From: Helicoverpa zea
Lineage: Eukaryota > Arthropoda > Insecta > Lepidoptera > Noctuidae
Reading direction: 5' to 3'
DNA: 64,000 nt
NCBI RefSeq assembly: GCF_022581195.2
Contig: NC_061474.1
Location: 1,116,001-1,180,000, forward strand
Under the pieces are notes generated by a model, which had not been told where the DNA came from, ran no database searches, and saw only the letters and a list, made by a program, of their open reading frames with translations. This document shows, piece by piece, positions 33,766 to 45,254 of this stretch (its first letter is position 1; each line of letters starts with the position of its first letter). The translations under genes were made by a program, and so were the position numbers.

Positions 33766-34754
33766 AGACCAGAAAACGCTGTCACTATTAATGAAATCGC
33801 TTTCCGCTACCAGTGAGAAAAAATCCCAAAGAATCACAAAGAGACTGGCAGATCGCCTCGTTGTTACTTTCCTGATTAAGACGAAGGAGTCGCTCGAATT
33901 AAGTTCCCTAGATATTAAAAATTATTCGACTGTAGTAGAAAGTAATGATTGTCTGTCAGCCATCATGGTAGTATTTTTATGCTGAGCTAAATTAGAGAAG
34001 ACTTTAAAATAGTAATTGATTGTAGTTTGTGAATAAATAAGACTTTGGCGGTGATCTGACACATTATATACGCCAATAACATTATTCGTTAAGAAAAAAA
34101 TGTAAGTCGATAGTTGAGAGTCAAGGTCATTTATAATGCATGAGTTTTGAACCTGTACAGACACTACGTCTTCATTTCAATGTTGAATACAAAAATTGTG
34201 CTAGCGAAAACTAAAACAATCCTCCCATACCCAAACTCAAATAACTCTAAAAATGACTCCAAGGTCATACCCAAAGGTCAAGGTCACCAAGCTTTATGAT
34301 GCATGGTATTCCACATTTTTTAATTAAACCAACCATCTGTATGGCCGCTTGTTCCGGGTGTTTTATGCTCTGAAAGATATTATTTATAACTCTATTACAA
34401 AACAATTTTGTATTTTTGTTTTAACAAAAGGAAAATACTTTGTTTGGTGAAACTGTACATATACAATTTAATTTTACAAAAAGGCTAATTGTCATTCAGA
34501 TATTTAACAAAATGGTGGCCATTTAGTGAAATGGCCGGGGTTTGATACCGCGTTCCATCAACGGTATAATGATGTGAACATTCGTTGCAAACGGTTAGTG
34601 AGCTGCCAAAACCGAATACAATTATTGGCAAACATTTGGACTGGTTTCCGCAAAACGTTGCGGCTTTAAGTTGTTAACTTGTTATGTGTTATTTGGAAGT
34701 TATTAGCGTTTCTGCTTTTAATTTTTTAATTGTGTCGTAATTAACTATTGATAA
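33766..34754. other. unassigned sequence
   Basis: Nothing recognised. Confidence 0.35.
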
Positions 34755-34882
34755 AGGTCATCTGCCTAGCCATTTCCCAATTATGCAGCTCTAAGCACCA
34801 GTGTTTTACATGGAGCGGCTGTTAATTTGACTTCTTCGAACTAGATACTGGGTTAACTCGATACCCCTTGGTTCTAAGATTT
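34755..34882 (-). repeat. SINE-A 3' half, diverged
   Basis: In plus orientation: CATCTGCCTAGCCATTTCCC, GCACCAGTGTTTTACATGGA, CTCGATACCCCTTGGTTCTA. Most substitutions and a deletion mark it as old. Confidence 0.6.
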
Positions 34883-35340
34883 TTCTGAAAACATTCAGTT
34901 TCTGAAAACCCGTAACATCTACCAAAGATGCAGAAATGTTAGCTAGGATTAGCAGTTGAAATTTCACATATACTTACACCTCTGATTCACAAATGTACTA
35001 GTATAGATGTTAGTTTCTTACTGAAAACAAACAGAGTGTCTACCTATAGAATCCCAATATACTCGTATAATATATAAGCCTAGAAAAACAAACTTCGCAG
35101 AAAATATAATAATTTTGCAATATCGCTCCCCAAACAACGACTTACAAAAAAGAGACATTGTAATAATTTCATAACAACACACAAACATTAAAATCACGAA
35201 GTGTAATTTTCGCCACCTCCTCGCACAAAATTACAGATAGAAAAACAGAAAAAAAAACAAAGGGAAAACAACGAATTACATTTACGATTCTCAAGGTGGC
35301 TGTAAAGAGGTGTTCAAACAACACACCCTTGGGATTTCAA

Positions 35341-35811
35341 CATGGAGAACAAAATGACTAGCGGAGATGTTATAACGCAAAATCTCCTAAGAAAGTCATC
35401 TTGTCGCGAGCCTTTTGAACAGTATGTTGGGTTCGATTTCCAGTCTAACCGTATGCAGCTGAATGCTAGAGTTTTAGAAAAAGAGATTGCCTATTTAATC
35501 TCCTCAATCCAGTTAGGTAATTATTTAGGCAAAATCTCGTAAGAAAGTAGCGTCGTCAAAATGTTGGTGTTTGGAGGACAAGAAACGTTACTAGCTCCGC
35601 CGCACGCCTTTAAGGAACCTACCCATTATTCTCAAAATAAACTCACTAATCAATCAAGACCAATCTTCGACAGATTGGTTTTGATTTGACAAAGAACCCG
35701 AACGTTAGTTCTAGTAACTGATCAGGCCTGCCGTCCGTTGCTTGACCTACAAGAAGCCGCCTGACCTACCTTCCTTATGGCATCTCCGGTTTCTTTCCTT
35801 CCTCTGTGAAA
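35341..35811 (+). mobile_element. MITE-A copy 2 with nested SINE
   Basis: Starts CATGGAGAACAAAATGACTA-GCGGAGATG and ends CTTATGGCATCTCC...CTCTGTGA. A SINE-A piece (35397-35528) is inserted in it, between 20-bp repeats that differ at one base. Confidence 0.75.
35397..35528 (-). mobile_element. SINE-A fragment inserted in MITE-A
   Basis: Flanked by direct repeats GCAAAATCTCCTAAGAAAGT (35377-35396) and the same with one change (35529-35548), so the 20-bp target duplication is visible inside the MITE. Confidence 0.75.
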
Positions 35812-36239
35812 CTTCCTTTCACATACCTATATACATTAGCTTCTCATAATTACGGTTCAAAAACCGTCTGGGGAATGTAGATAAATGTATATTTTCCGCG
35901 AAAAACTTGGTACGAATACTAATTTCTTGAACATGTCAAAAGGGACTGCTGATTTCTTGTAACTGTTTGAAATAGATATGATTTGCCTGCGTAAGGGATT
36001 TTTTGAGGAAATAACTGGTTTCGATGTGTGGTTCGGGGGAGATTATTTTTCATTTTCAGTGTGTTGTTGACTGGTAAATTAACATAATATGAGGGTTGTT
36101 TCCCAAAGGGCTCTGTAGAAGTGTACCTACTTATAAAATTTCACAGTTATTTTAGATCACAAGGGAGTGTTTCTATTCATAGTAGACTTTAATTCATGAT
36201 ATAAAAACCCCTTCAGAGTCCTACCTAATCTATAGGTAC
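35812..36239. other. unassigned sequence
   Basis: Nothing recognised. Confidence 0.35.
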
Positions 36240-36425
36240 TTTTATTATAAAGGTGAAGTATCTGTTTGTTTGAATGCGTTATTTTTAGAAACGAATGGAC
36301 CAATTTGCAAAAAATATTTCAGAGTTACATGATGATGGCTATAGATAGGCTATACATAGAATATGGAGTGCACGGAGTACTCTCGGGGCTCCAGTAAAAA
36401 CCGTGCAAGCTAGTCTTTTACATTG
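36240..36425 (+). repeat. repeat L fragment
   Basis: Contains GTGAAGTATCTGTTTGTTTG, TGGACCAATTTGCAAAAAAT and GAGTGCACGGAGTACTCTCG. Confidence 0.5.
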
Positions 36426-36765
36426 TAAGTTTCAATCGTTTGTAATAACTTGGTATAGGCAGCTAACACTAATTTAAGTACCTACTTAATTTTCATAAAA
36501 TTAAATTTTAAAACTTTTCTAAACATTAACCAAAAACCAACCCAATCCACAAACCACGAACTAACATATGAAATGAAACAAATTAACGTCAGCTATCGGA
36601 AAGCGATTAGCCGCCGATCGCTCGCTCGATTACCTACTAATAGTTTAAATTATATCCTAAGTTCGTGTGTGACTTCACAACTTAATAACTTTGTGTTACC
36701 GGTTGTAGGTGAGTTTGTGTTCAGTTGTGTTAGTTATGTTTACATAAATTAATATTATAAAATTA
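36426..36765. other. unassigned sequence
   Basis: Nothing recognised. Confidence 0.35.
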
Positions 36766-36918
36766 TAAAGAGAAAACCGCAGGCGGGGTAGGCCCTGGAA
36801 GAGATGGCGGGACGAACTGGACGCCTACTGTCGGGACTGGTGGACTCGATCGAGGGATCGAGAAGTGTGGAAGCGGGATGGGGAGACCTTTGCCCAGCAG
36901 TGGGACATTATAGGCTAG
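36766..36918 (+). pseudogene. non-LTR retrotransposon C-terminal fragment
   Basis: About 50 codons in one frame reading RRRGRPWKRWRDELDAY, then VWKRDGETFAQQWDIIG and a TAG at 36916-36918. A basic GRP-x-x-RW stretch followed by W-rich residues and FAQQW close to the stop is a usual LINE C-terminus. Clade not decided. It abuts a TAA repeat and, beyond it, a TAA-flanked UTR fragment. The minus frame over the same span is a shadow. Confidence 0.7.
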
Positions 36919-36936
36919 TAATAATAATAATAAGTA
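36919..36936 (+). repeat. (TAA)n tract
   Basis: TAA units directly after the LINE stop codon; either the tail of that LINE or a target tract for the next insertion. Confidence 0.75.
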
Positions 36937-36937
36937 A

Positions 36938-37098
36938 ATAGTTAGCAATAGTTTAGCACAGAACCGGGGATTGTCCTTGGGTACATTTCTATAGTGTATA
37001 CAGGGATAATCGTCGGTTTTGTGTCACCATTTCATTAAAGTTGTCCCAAAAATCCGGGACTCTATAGTCCCGAGGTCTGGTAGAGACATACAAGATAA
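36938..37098 (+). mobile_element. TAA-flanked LINE 3'-UTR fragment, second copy
   Basis: Matches 12421-12605 nearly base for base but lacks about 46 bp (from GTCTCAAAAGGGCTTC to GTTCGCCTCCC in the first copy). The gap is bounded by a short CCCAAAA/CTCAAAA similarity, suggesting slippage or recombination. A short TAATAATAAA run follows. Confidence 0.75.
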
Positions 37099-37108
37099 TA
37101 ATAAAGAG

Positions 37109-37674
37109 AAAAAAGTGAAACTACAGAACCGATTCGAAAAGCACTCACTCCCGGTAGGCTACACTATCTTCTGGTGACATAGACTATAATTTCACCAGGT
37201 ACGGAAATAGTTTACAGGACCTTCGAAGATATAGAAGCAGTTATAAGAAGAGAGAAATAAAAAATATCACTCGTAACTAATATTGTAAATACATAGGTAT
37301 TTTTTTAAGTAGGTATGTGCTTTAAAAAAAAACTCTTTGTGAATCAATTTTGTCACCTATGGAATTTTTAAACCTAAATCGCATACTTTTGGTGAACATA
37401 AAAAAAAAACGTCTTAATATTCTATTCTAAACAGGGATTTCAAAACCTATACATATATAACTATAGGTTAATTATCATAGAACATCATTAAGCCTAGCAC
37501 ACGGATACTTAGCCGAAAAGTAAATATACTATACACGACATAAGACATTGTCTTATACTTTGATACACACCATCTATCATTCTTAATTCATTCGGAAATC
37601 ATTATGACGACATCCGCCAGATGTGTGCAGAAGTTCCACCATTTAATAAGATGCTGTTATATTATCCTGTCTTC
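37109..37674. other. unassigned AT-rich sequence
   Basis: Nothing recognised. Confidence 0.35.
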
Positions 37675-39003
37675 ATCATCTTTCTTGCCTTCTTTTCATT
37701 GGGATCAGCTTCCAATGTAAACGGATGCAGCTGAGTACTAAGGTTTTAAATGAAGCGACTGACTATCTGACCTCTTCTTGTACCCAGTTACACGGTCAAC
37801 CCATTATCTCTCTGTAAGACTGGTCAACAGATTTTAGGTTCTGACTTCTCGTAACGACTCACATAGGGGTATTTTGCATTTTTAGCCGGGCGAAACTAGT
37901 AAAAACAAACTTTCACATAAAAGAAAAAAATTCTACTTGTTAGCCAGCCAGGTAACTACTGAACGAAATCTGAGCTTTTCTGGACTCCTACCCACACGCC
38001 AGCTACCCACAAATCTGTCAGAACTTGATCGTTGTCACATGCACTCACGTCAGTTACTGGCTATATTAAAAACGTGCCGTGTTTGATACCTCAGAGTTTT
38101 TTTATTGTGAGTTAGATAACCAAAACTACTATGGATTATCATAATACAGGTAAGAACAGTTTTATTTGTTATGATTTACTAATGTTTACGTGTATTTTTA
38201 AGATTCAAAATCAATTTTTGAAGTTCAACATTTTTAAACGTTTTTTTGTATGAATTCTACTATTCTCAGGGATTAAAGTTATCCTTCCGAGCGTTTCCGG
38301 ATAACGATTTCTGTTGTAACGTATTACAAAATCTGTCAGGTGATAGATATTACACACATTGGGTGCTACTTTTTGCTACTTTGCTTGAAAATAATGGTTA
38401 ATGGTTTTTAGCTAACATCAGCAGAAAAGTCTAAGTTTTGTCGAAAGTAGCAAAAAGTAGCACCCAATGTGTGTAATATCTATCACCTGACAGATTTTGT
38501 AATACGTTACAACAGAAATCGTTATCCGGAAACGCTCGGAAGGATAACTTTAATCCCTGAGAATAGTAGAATTCATACAAAAAAACGTTTAAAAATGTTG
38601 AACTTCAAAAATTGATTTTGAATCTTAAAAATATACGTAAACATTTGTAAATCATAACAAATAAAACTGTTCTTACCTGTATTATGATAATCCATAGTAG
38701 TTTTGGTTATCTAACTCACAATAAAAAAACTCTGAGGTATCAAACACGGCACGTTTTTAATGTAGCCAGTAACTGACGTGAGTGCATGTGACAACGATCA
38801 AGTTCTGACAGATTTGTGGGTAGCTGGCGTGTGGGTAGGAGTCCAGAAAAGCTCAGATTTCGTTCAGTAGTTACCTGGCTGGCTAACAAGTAGAATTTTT
38901 TTCTTTTATGTGAAAGTTTGTTTTTACTAGTTTCGCCCGGCTAAAAATGCAAAATACCCCTATGTGCGACTGCCAAAGACGTTCTTATGACAGCTTACAT
39001 TAA
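37675..39003 (-). repeat. SINE-A split by a foldback element
   Basis: The 3' part of a diverged SINE-A (37675-37859) continues at 38967-39003 (CGACTGCCAAAGACGTTCTT) after the foldback. The continuity of the two SINE halves gives the exact insertion point. Confidence 0.75.
37855..38971. mobile_element. 1107-bp foldback transposon
   Basis: Element 37860-38966 starts CACATAGGGGTATTTTGC and ends with its complement. Arms are 37860-38382 and 38444-38966 (523 bp each), differing at only a few positions, with a 61-bp loop. CGACT is duplicated at 37855-37859 and 38967-38971. It has no reading frame. A 5-bp duplication and a CAC start recall Transib-type elements, but the CACATAG end does not match their heptamer, so the class is open. 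Confidence 0.88.
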
Positions 39004-40834
39004 ATTCAAAACTAAAAGTATTTTGTCCCTTGTAAAAGTCGCATAAAAAGTGAATACTTTTGAGATTAATTACGTTTTTCAAAGTGGACCTTCTGCGATT
39101 CATATTATTCTCAACAAATGACTATGGACGAGTAATGTTAGTATATTTGTTTCACACGCAACATGGAAATATATCAGCCACATAATTAGGTACACTGTCT
39201 GTCTGTTTATTGAGTTTTTATGTTTTTATATATGAAGGTTTTCCTTACTTTTATGTTAGATATGAACTTATACAGAACTCTTGGTGAAAAAATTTGAATA
39301 GTAGCTTTTACAGTTCTCGTTAAATAACTTTGCCGTTTGCTATGAAGTTGGCTACTAGTGTATAACAAATCATCATCAGACTGCTTTCAGAGCGGCAAAG
39401 TTATCTGACAAGACTGCCTCGGTCCTTTAGTTTCGTATGCTCCCCATATATTTTTGAATGCCATATTCTAGGTAACTTATATTATACTGTATTTGAGTAG
39501 GTTTATATGGTGAATTTAATACTACCTACTACCGAGATTCTGGAAAAATAGTATGATCGATATAGTAACACATTTTCACAAAGACTATCTATGTATCTAA
39601 AGCTCACCTATCCTAAACCACCCTAAATACAAAAACAAGACAATACAACATAGTTCGACAAAACCGCTGAACTAAACAGATCACTGTTCCGCGTCACTGG
39701 AACAGGTAGTCACATGTTCCGATGCACATCAGTAGCCACACATAGGTAATTAGTAACTATTAAACTCGCGGTATTTTAGTGTTGTAATCGTGTGTGGTGA
39801 TTTTGGTGCGGTGATTTGAAATAACAGTGGTACTTTGCAACCGTTTTCTTGATTGTCGTAGGTAATAGCCAGATTTATAAACATGGACGTTAGGATGAAG
39901 TGTCAAACACCATTTTTTTTTGCTCTTTGACATAAGTCTAAAACTTCTTTTCATTCTAATCATCTCTTAACACAGACAATAGGTATTATATTTTGCTTTA
40001 AAAAGTTTTAAACATTTGAATTGAAAGAGCTTTTTGAGTAAAACAAAGACATCAAAAATTACCTTGATAACACTTCATATCTGAAGTTAGGATAGGTGAA
40101 ATATCAAAAATCTACCTTAATGTAAGTACCTATATGCAACCCAAGAATGAGCAAGCTTTAAAATCTAAACAGTTAAATACATAGCTATATTCTATATCAA
40201 TATAATAAATACCAAGATAATAACATAATGTGCAGCTCAATACTTCAACTGTAGACCAACGTTGAAAACACGTATTATTTTATACGCACATCCAATAACA
40301 AATATTCTATAATAGGTACTTACTCGTTTTACGTTTATTAATAAAAAAACTGGAGTTTATCGATAAGTGCTTATTTATCCATAAACACTTGATAACATTT
40401 ACCTGGTACTTACATTTTAGTTTTGCGTAAAACGAAACGGGTTCACGATAATAGAGGTTTTCAATTTCATGGTTTGAATCTATGAAATTTTGTTTTAATA
40501 TTGGTGGAATGTTAAATAAATCTATGAATATAGTTTGCTGATATTTTATTAAAAACAGTTTGTTAATATTCATAGTAAAACGGCTAAACTAATTTAGATG
40601 AATTTTGATTTTTTTTTTAATCTAGAGAGTTTTTATGAGTATCTTTTTTATGACAGTCATTGCATTTGACCAGTACCTGCACCTGATTGTAAGAGAAGAC
40701 ATTATGAGTGAAGATGGAGCATGCTTGCCTAGAAGTAAGCTATTCAATGTTGACTTCAAGACTCCCATGTTATCCGGAAAAATAGACCCTGGTAGAGAAT
40801 TCCACTTTTGCTGTACCCACTATTAATAATTATT
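39004..40834. other. unassigned AT-rich sequence
   Basis: 1.8 kb with no gene or repeat recognised. Minus frames at 39760-39963 and 40307-40573 are unrecognised and probably chance. Confidence 0.4.
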
Positions 40835-40975
40835 CTAGGCTCACAACAAAAGACTGTGGGCAGCCCTGGTACATAAAGGGCTTTAGAAGGAACATGGTGG
40901 GGTTTAGTCAGTAAGAGTTTGACACTCACTCAAGTTGCACCCACAGCGGGGGGGTCATTTGATGATTTGGATAAA
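40835..40975 (+). repeat. R1-like LINE 3'-UTR fragment
   Basis: GGGCAGCCCTGGTACATAAA, AGTCAGTAAGAGTTTGACAC, then CCCACAGCGGGGGGGTCATT. No coding part. Confidence 0.6.
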
Positions 40976-41919
40976 GGCTTATGGCAAAAATGCTTGCAAA
41001 ATAATGGGACATCTTGCAGGCTTAACTAACGTTTCGTAATTATAAAGTCCTTACCTCCCTTCAAATTTAAGTTCTATTCCTATACACAAAGGGTAGATTT
41101 TCCCAGTATACTAGGTAAACTCGAAACCGAAAGGTAATGTATCAGAAAGTGGATATTTGGAACACAATCCAGTTCGGGTCGTTGCGTTTGTTGATTTATC
41201 CCCGAAACACAGACGGACAGTGGGATTTTATGTGATACTAGTTCGATAGCACGGATTTTAGTGGGTATTTTGTGTTAGATTTTTTTTCCCAATACTCAAT
41301 TCTTTATTAGCATTCCGTATGTTATACCGGTGGTACATAATATAAGGTGGACACTATGTTTTGTTTGTTTTTTTCGTTGGTCACTAGCCAGTGATAAACT
41401 TAGAAGATACTGATTAGTAGTACCTATCCTTCTTACTTGTCTTTTAGTGGAATTCTTTCCAGGTCTTCTCCACGATTACGAGTTTAGAATATTAAAAAAC
41501 CTGTAGTAGGTCTATTAACTATTACATATATTTCCAGAATACCGTTTTCGTCTAGTATAACAAGCTTAAACGACTACAGTTCTCTTAAAAAATGATTAAA
41601 ATATTTCATTGATAAGGGGACCTTTACGTAGCAGCTCAACTGTATACCTAGCAAACCAGCATTCGACTCCAGTTTGAGACAGCCAAACATAACCTAAATC
41701 TGAGTTTTGATACATGCCTTTTCCGTGCAGATATATAAAATTACATAATGAGGAGAAGAAATATTTAAACGATTTTCGACCTATTTTTCTCGAAGTTCAA
41801 TTTACACACACAAATAGACTGACATACCCTCTGAATACATACCTGTATAAAACACGTAGATTATCAACAGAGCGCATGTTGTCCATACTTCACGTTATTT
41901 TCCGACTGAAGAGCTCTGA
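40976..41919. other. unassigned sequence
   Basis: Nothing recognised. A plus frame from 41714 runs into the duplicated segment at 41920 and resembles no known protein. Confidence 0.35.
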
Positions 41920-42040
41920 TCCCGCGCGACTGTCCACCAGAGATGTACTTATTGAAAAGCTTACTTCTTATATTCCTCTTAGCCTTGAACATTTGAGTAG
42001 TAATCTTAGGAATTATTGTGTTGTGAAAGGTGAAATAAAT
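41920..42040 (+). repeat. local duplication, copy 1
   Basis: GAAAAGCTTACTTCTTATAT ... AGCCTTGAACATTTGAGTAG ... 'gaaataaatctgta' recurs, diverged, at 42265-42445. Confidence 0.6.
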
Positions 42041-42084
42041 CTGTAGGTGATAATAATGTGAAGGAGAATTGTTTGTTTGTTTGA

Positions 42085-42215
42085 ATTGACGCGATAATCT
42101 CAGGAACTACTGGTCCGATTTGAAATAACTTTCAGTGTTAAATAGCCCATTTATTGAGCTATTTAACACTACTTTTTATCCATGTACTCATATGTAAAGC
42201 TGTCGGAAGCTAATT
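42085..42215 (+). repeat. repeat L copy
   Basis: CTCAGGAACTACTGGTCCGA, then TTCAGTGTTAAATAGCCCAT and TGTCGGAAGCTAA. It lies between the two copies of the local duplication. Confidence 0.6.
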
Positions 42216-42264
42216 AATGTTACAATATTTGAGCAAAACATTTAACTTTTTATGTTATGTATAC

Positions 42265-42445
42265 CGCAAGTGTCGAGCAGAGATGTAGAGGTAGTTATTG
42301 AAAAACTTACTTCTTATAGATACTGTACCTGTTACAGCCTTTTTATCGTCCCACTGCTGGGCACAGGCTTAGATACTAGCCTTGAAAATTTTCGGAGTAA
42401 TCATAGGAATTATTATATTGTAAAAATCTAAATAAATCTGTACTA
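42265..42445 (+). repeat. local duplication, copy 2, with SINE-B insertion
   Basis: Diverged copy of 41920-42040. A minus-strand SINE-B 3' end (about 42326-42374) interrupts it with AGATACT on both sides, a 7-bp duplication. Confidence 0.6.
42320..42378 (-). repeat. SINE-B 3' end
   Basis: In plus orientation TGTTACAGCCTTTTTATCGT and CCCACTGCTGGGCACAGGCT, inside local duplication copy 2. Confidence 0.65.
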
Positions 42446-43388
42446 CTTATCCAAAATATATAAAAACATAACCTTTCCATCCACAGTTGGCAAAAAAAAG
42501 GTCTTTACAAATAACCCGGGCAGCCTGACTAAACAAGAAGTAAAAAGATTAACCGACATCAACTGAGCAGCTAACTGTGTTACAAGTAATTACTACAAAT
42601 TAGTTAAGACCTTATTTTTAGTTTATTTATTTTTCTCTACGGCTACTTTTGGAGAATCAGAAAATGTTTATTTGTTAAGTCACAGATTAAGCGCTAATTA
42701 ATGGTACTTGTGTTGGAGTGTCATTAATTATTTGGATTAGAATTCGTTGATTCGTCTTTTATTGGATTACTTACGAAGATAGCTACAAAAAGGAGTTTTT
42801 TGCTAATTTTCAATCACACAACTTTTTGGTTTCTATATTAATCACATTATCATTTAGGATTTAAAGGTTAAACGTCTATAACTTAACCCATAATAAATAT
42901 TTACAAATAGGTATAGGTACATATTTATTTTTCATTTATAAAAACAATTTGCTCGCAGAACTTCAGACACCTAAAATCCAACAGACCAAACAGAAAACCT
43001 AATAAAAATACTTTAATACTTAACCATATAAGTTAACTGCTAAGTTAGCGTTAACCGTGATTTTACGACGGTTAACGGTCAGCGGTACATTTTATTACCA
43101 GTTTACTGCAGTCGAGAAATAACTGCGCTGTGTAAGAGTTAATTTCTCAAAGTAATTTGTTCTGTGTAGGCATACAGCCAGATTTAGTACGTTTTCAGAC
43201 CTTTCATGGATGTTATTTATTACGTCGTATGTTGGTTTCATGAATTATAGACATGTTTTAGGAAATGGAGATGCGAAGATGGAAAATTATACCAAGTTTT
43301 TACTAATCAGATTATTTTTTCACTTTCCCAGGTATCAATTAATTAAACATCTTTCTAATCTTTCGAATCTAGAAAGTCTAAAAACTAT
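42446..43388. other. unassigned AT-rich sequence
   Basis: Nothing recognised. Confidence 0.35.
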
Positions 43389-43535
43389 GTACCAAGGGGT
43401 ATCGCGTTGCCCATGCAACCGTTTTGAGGAAGTCAGATAGACAGTCACTGCATATAAATAAATAATAAATATTGATATTCAGTTGCCTGGAAGTTGACCC
43501 CCAAAATCGTTAAGAAAAAGGCTAGGTACGCAGAT
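43389..43535 (+). repeat. SINE-A 3' half, diverged
   Basis: ACCAAGGGGTATCGCGTTGC, GAGGAAGTCAGATAGACAGT, then TTGCCTGGAAGTTGACCCCC and GCAGATGATGAT. An ATAAATAAATAATAAATA run has replaced part of the middle. Confidence 0.6.
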
Positions 43536-44033
43536 GATGATTTATATACATATCTACTAAGTAGAGAAAAAAGAAACGAAGATGGTCTATATTTTAACCT
43601 ATTAAAAATTAGATCAGAAAATTTAATTACTTCACCATTATAACGAGAATAGACCAGAATTAATTTCCCCACCAAACAAGTACATCAAAACCACTACCAT
43701 GTAACACAGACAGAAGTACATTTATAATATTAAACTGAAATTTCCAGCACATTTGTCGAGAACTATCCCAAATCCTTGATCTAGATAACGTCTTGTTACT
43801 TCATTAGTGCAGGAACAGACAGCGGTTTGGTGATATTCGGAAATTGGGTGAAAGTTTATAATTTTCAACTGTGCTGATTTGAGCATCTTCTAATCTAAAG
43901 AATGTCCTACACTGCGCTCAACAACTTAACGTTCATATGGCTTCATGCTTGTAAAGCCCTAAATGAATTAAGTGATTTGACTTTGACAACACGCATGGCC
44001 AGCGCGGAGGATAGGTACCTATGGGTAAATCCT
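43536..44033. other. unassigned sequence
   Basis: Nothing recognised. Confidence 0.35.
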
Positions 44034-44240
44034 TAAGGCCGCGAACGCACAGGCAGGTGGCTTGCATAGCGCCTAGTGCCTAGCGGCTTTCATCCTGGCT
44101 ATTCGATTAGCTAGGCGCTAAGCGCACAGTGCAGCCGGTCGCGTTCATTTTAGAACGTTCGTTTTACTGGGCTACTCGCTAGGTGACGCGCTAGACACTA
44201 GGCGCTAAGCAAGCCACCTGTCTGTGCGTTTGCGGCCTTA
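44034..44240. mobile_element. MITE-E with TA duplication
   Basis: 203 bp (44036-44238) between TA dinucleotides. Ends AGGCCGCGAACGCACAGGCA and TGTCTGTGCGTTTGCGGCCT are imperfect inverted repeats extending about 30 bp to GTGGCTTGC / GCAAGCCAC. The interior has several GCGCCTAG/CTAGGCGC motifs. Tc1/mariner-type mobilisation is plausible from the TA. Confidence 0.75.
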
Positions 44241-44889
44241 GGAAGTCCTTTATCCAGCAGTGAATATTTTATTTTTCGGCTGTGACGACTACGACGACTA
44301 CAACTGATTTGTTTTTCTTAAATTAGGACTAATATCTATGATTAAATGTCCTACTTATAAATTCGAAAGTAAAATAAATCTTTTCATTATTCTTAATGTG
44401 AAACACTTAGGAGAAAAGTCTTTTCTCCTCCGTGATGTGAAAGCTCTGTTTGTCAATTTAGTTGTTTTCACTTTTAAAAAATATTAACAACCACCAAAAA
44501 ATACGAAAACAAGCAACTCACATAACCAGCACTAAAAGGAAAAATACATGACTATCCTTATTGGTGTCAATTCGAAAGACATTACCCGACATCGTCTTCC
44601 TGCGGGGTGAGGCGGAGTGAGGCGAGGTGAGGGGGGAGGCATTTCCCGAAACTGTCAACGTTTAAAAGGTGTCCGACCGATAGATAGCGAAGCCGATGTC
44701 ATAGGGTTACTTTGGCTGCAAATACTTTTGGGTGAATTTTAATGGAAATGTCCTTTTTGACCGACTTTAAAAAAGGACAAGGTATTTTTTTTTATTTTTC
44801 ATCTACGTATTTCGGAGGGTATATTTAAATAGTGGGTCTTGGCTGTTAAGGGTGTGGTTAAGTGTGGCCAGTAAGTATGATAACCAAAC
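44241..44889. other. unassigned sequence
   Basis: A GC-richer patch at 44595-44640 with GTGAGGCGGAGTGAGGCGAG repeats; no gene. A 'ccgactttaaaaaaggacaa' phrase at 44760 may be a repeat P scrap. Confidence 0.35.
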
Positions 44890-45020
44890 TAGATAAACGG
44901 TACCAGGTTATTTGGGTAACTGGGTTGAGAAGATCAGATCTGCAGTCGCTACAAATAAAACACTGGTATTCGGATACATCCTGTTAGCCAGCCCCAACAG
45001 TTAGGCAAATGATGGTGTAG
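44890..45020 (+). repeat. SINE-A 3' half, diverged
   Basis: GGTTATTTGGGTAACTGGGT, AAACACTGGTATTCGGATAC, CCCCAACAGTTAGGCAAATG. Confidence 0.55.
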
Positions 45021-45254
45021 ACATAAGATTCATTCTAGTCTTTTTAAATATTTGTGAATTCTACAAATGTCCTCACTGCATTTGAAACGATGCATTAAGT
45101 TCACATTAGTTCGTTCAACAGCATACAAAGCTCCTTCTTTTGCTGTCAAATTACAAGCTTTTGCTAAACATTCTTTGTGCTTTTCACTTGAAAAGCGACT
45201 AGTATATAACTATGTGAAATTCATCATCCTCATCCTCCTGCCCTTATCCCAATT

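Noticed and set aside
37855..38971. Assignment of the foldback to Transib
   Set aside because: The 5-bp duplication fits, but the outer CACATAG does not match the expected CAC(A/T)ATG heptamer and no transposase is present.
41714..42046. 111-codon plus frame as a host gene
   Set aside because: No domain recognised, and its 3' half lies in a locally duplicated segment without conserved frame in the second copy.
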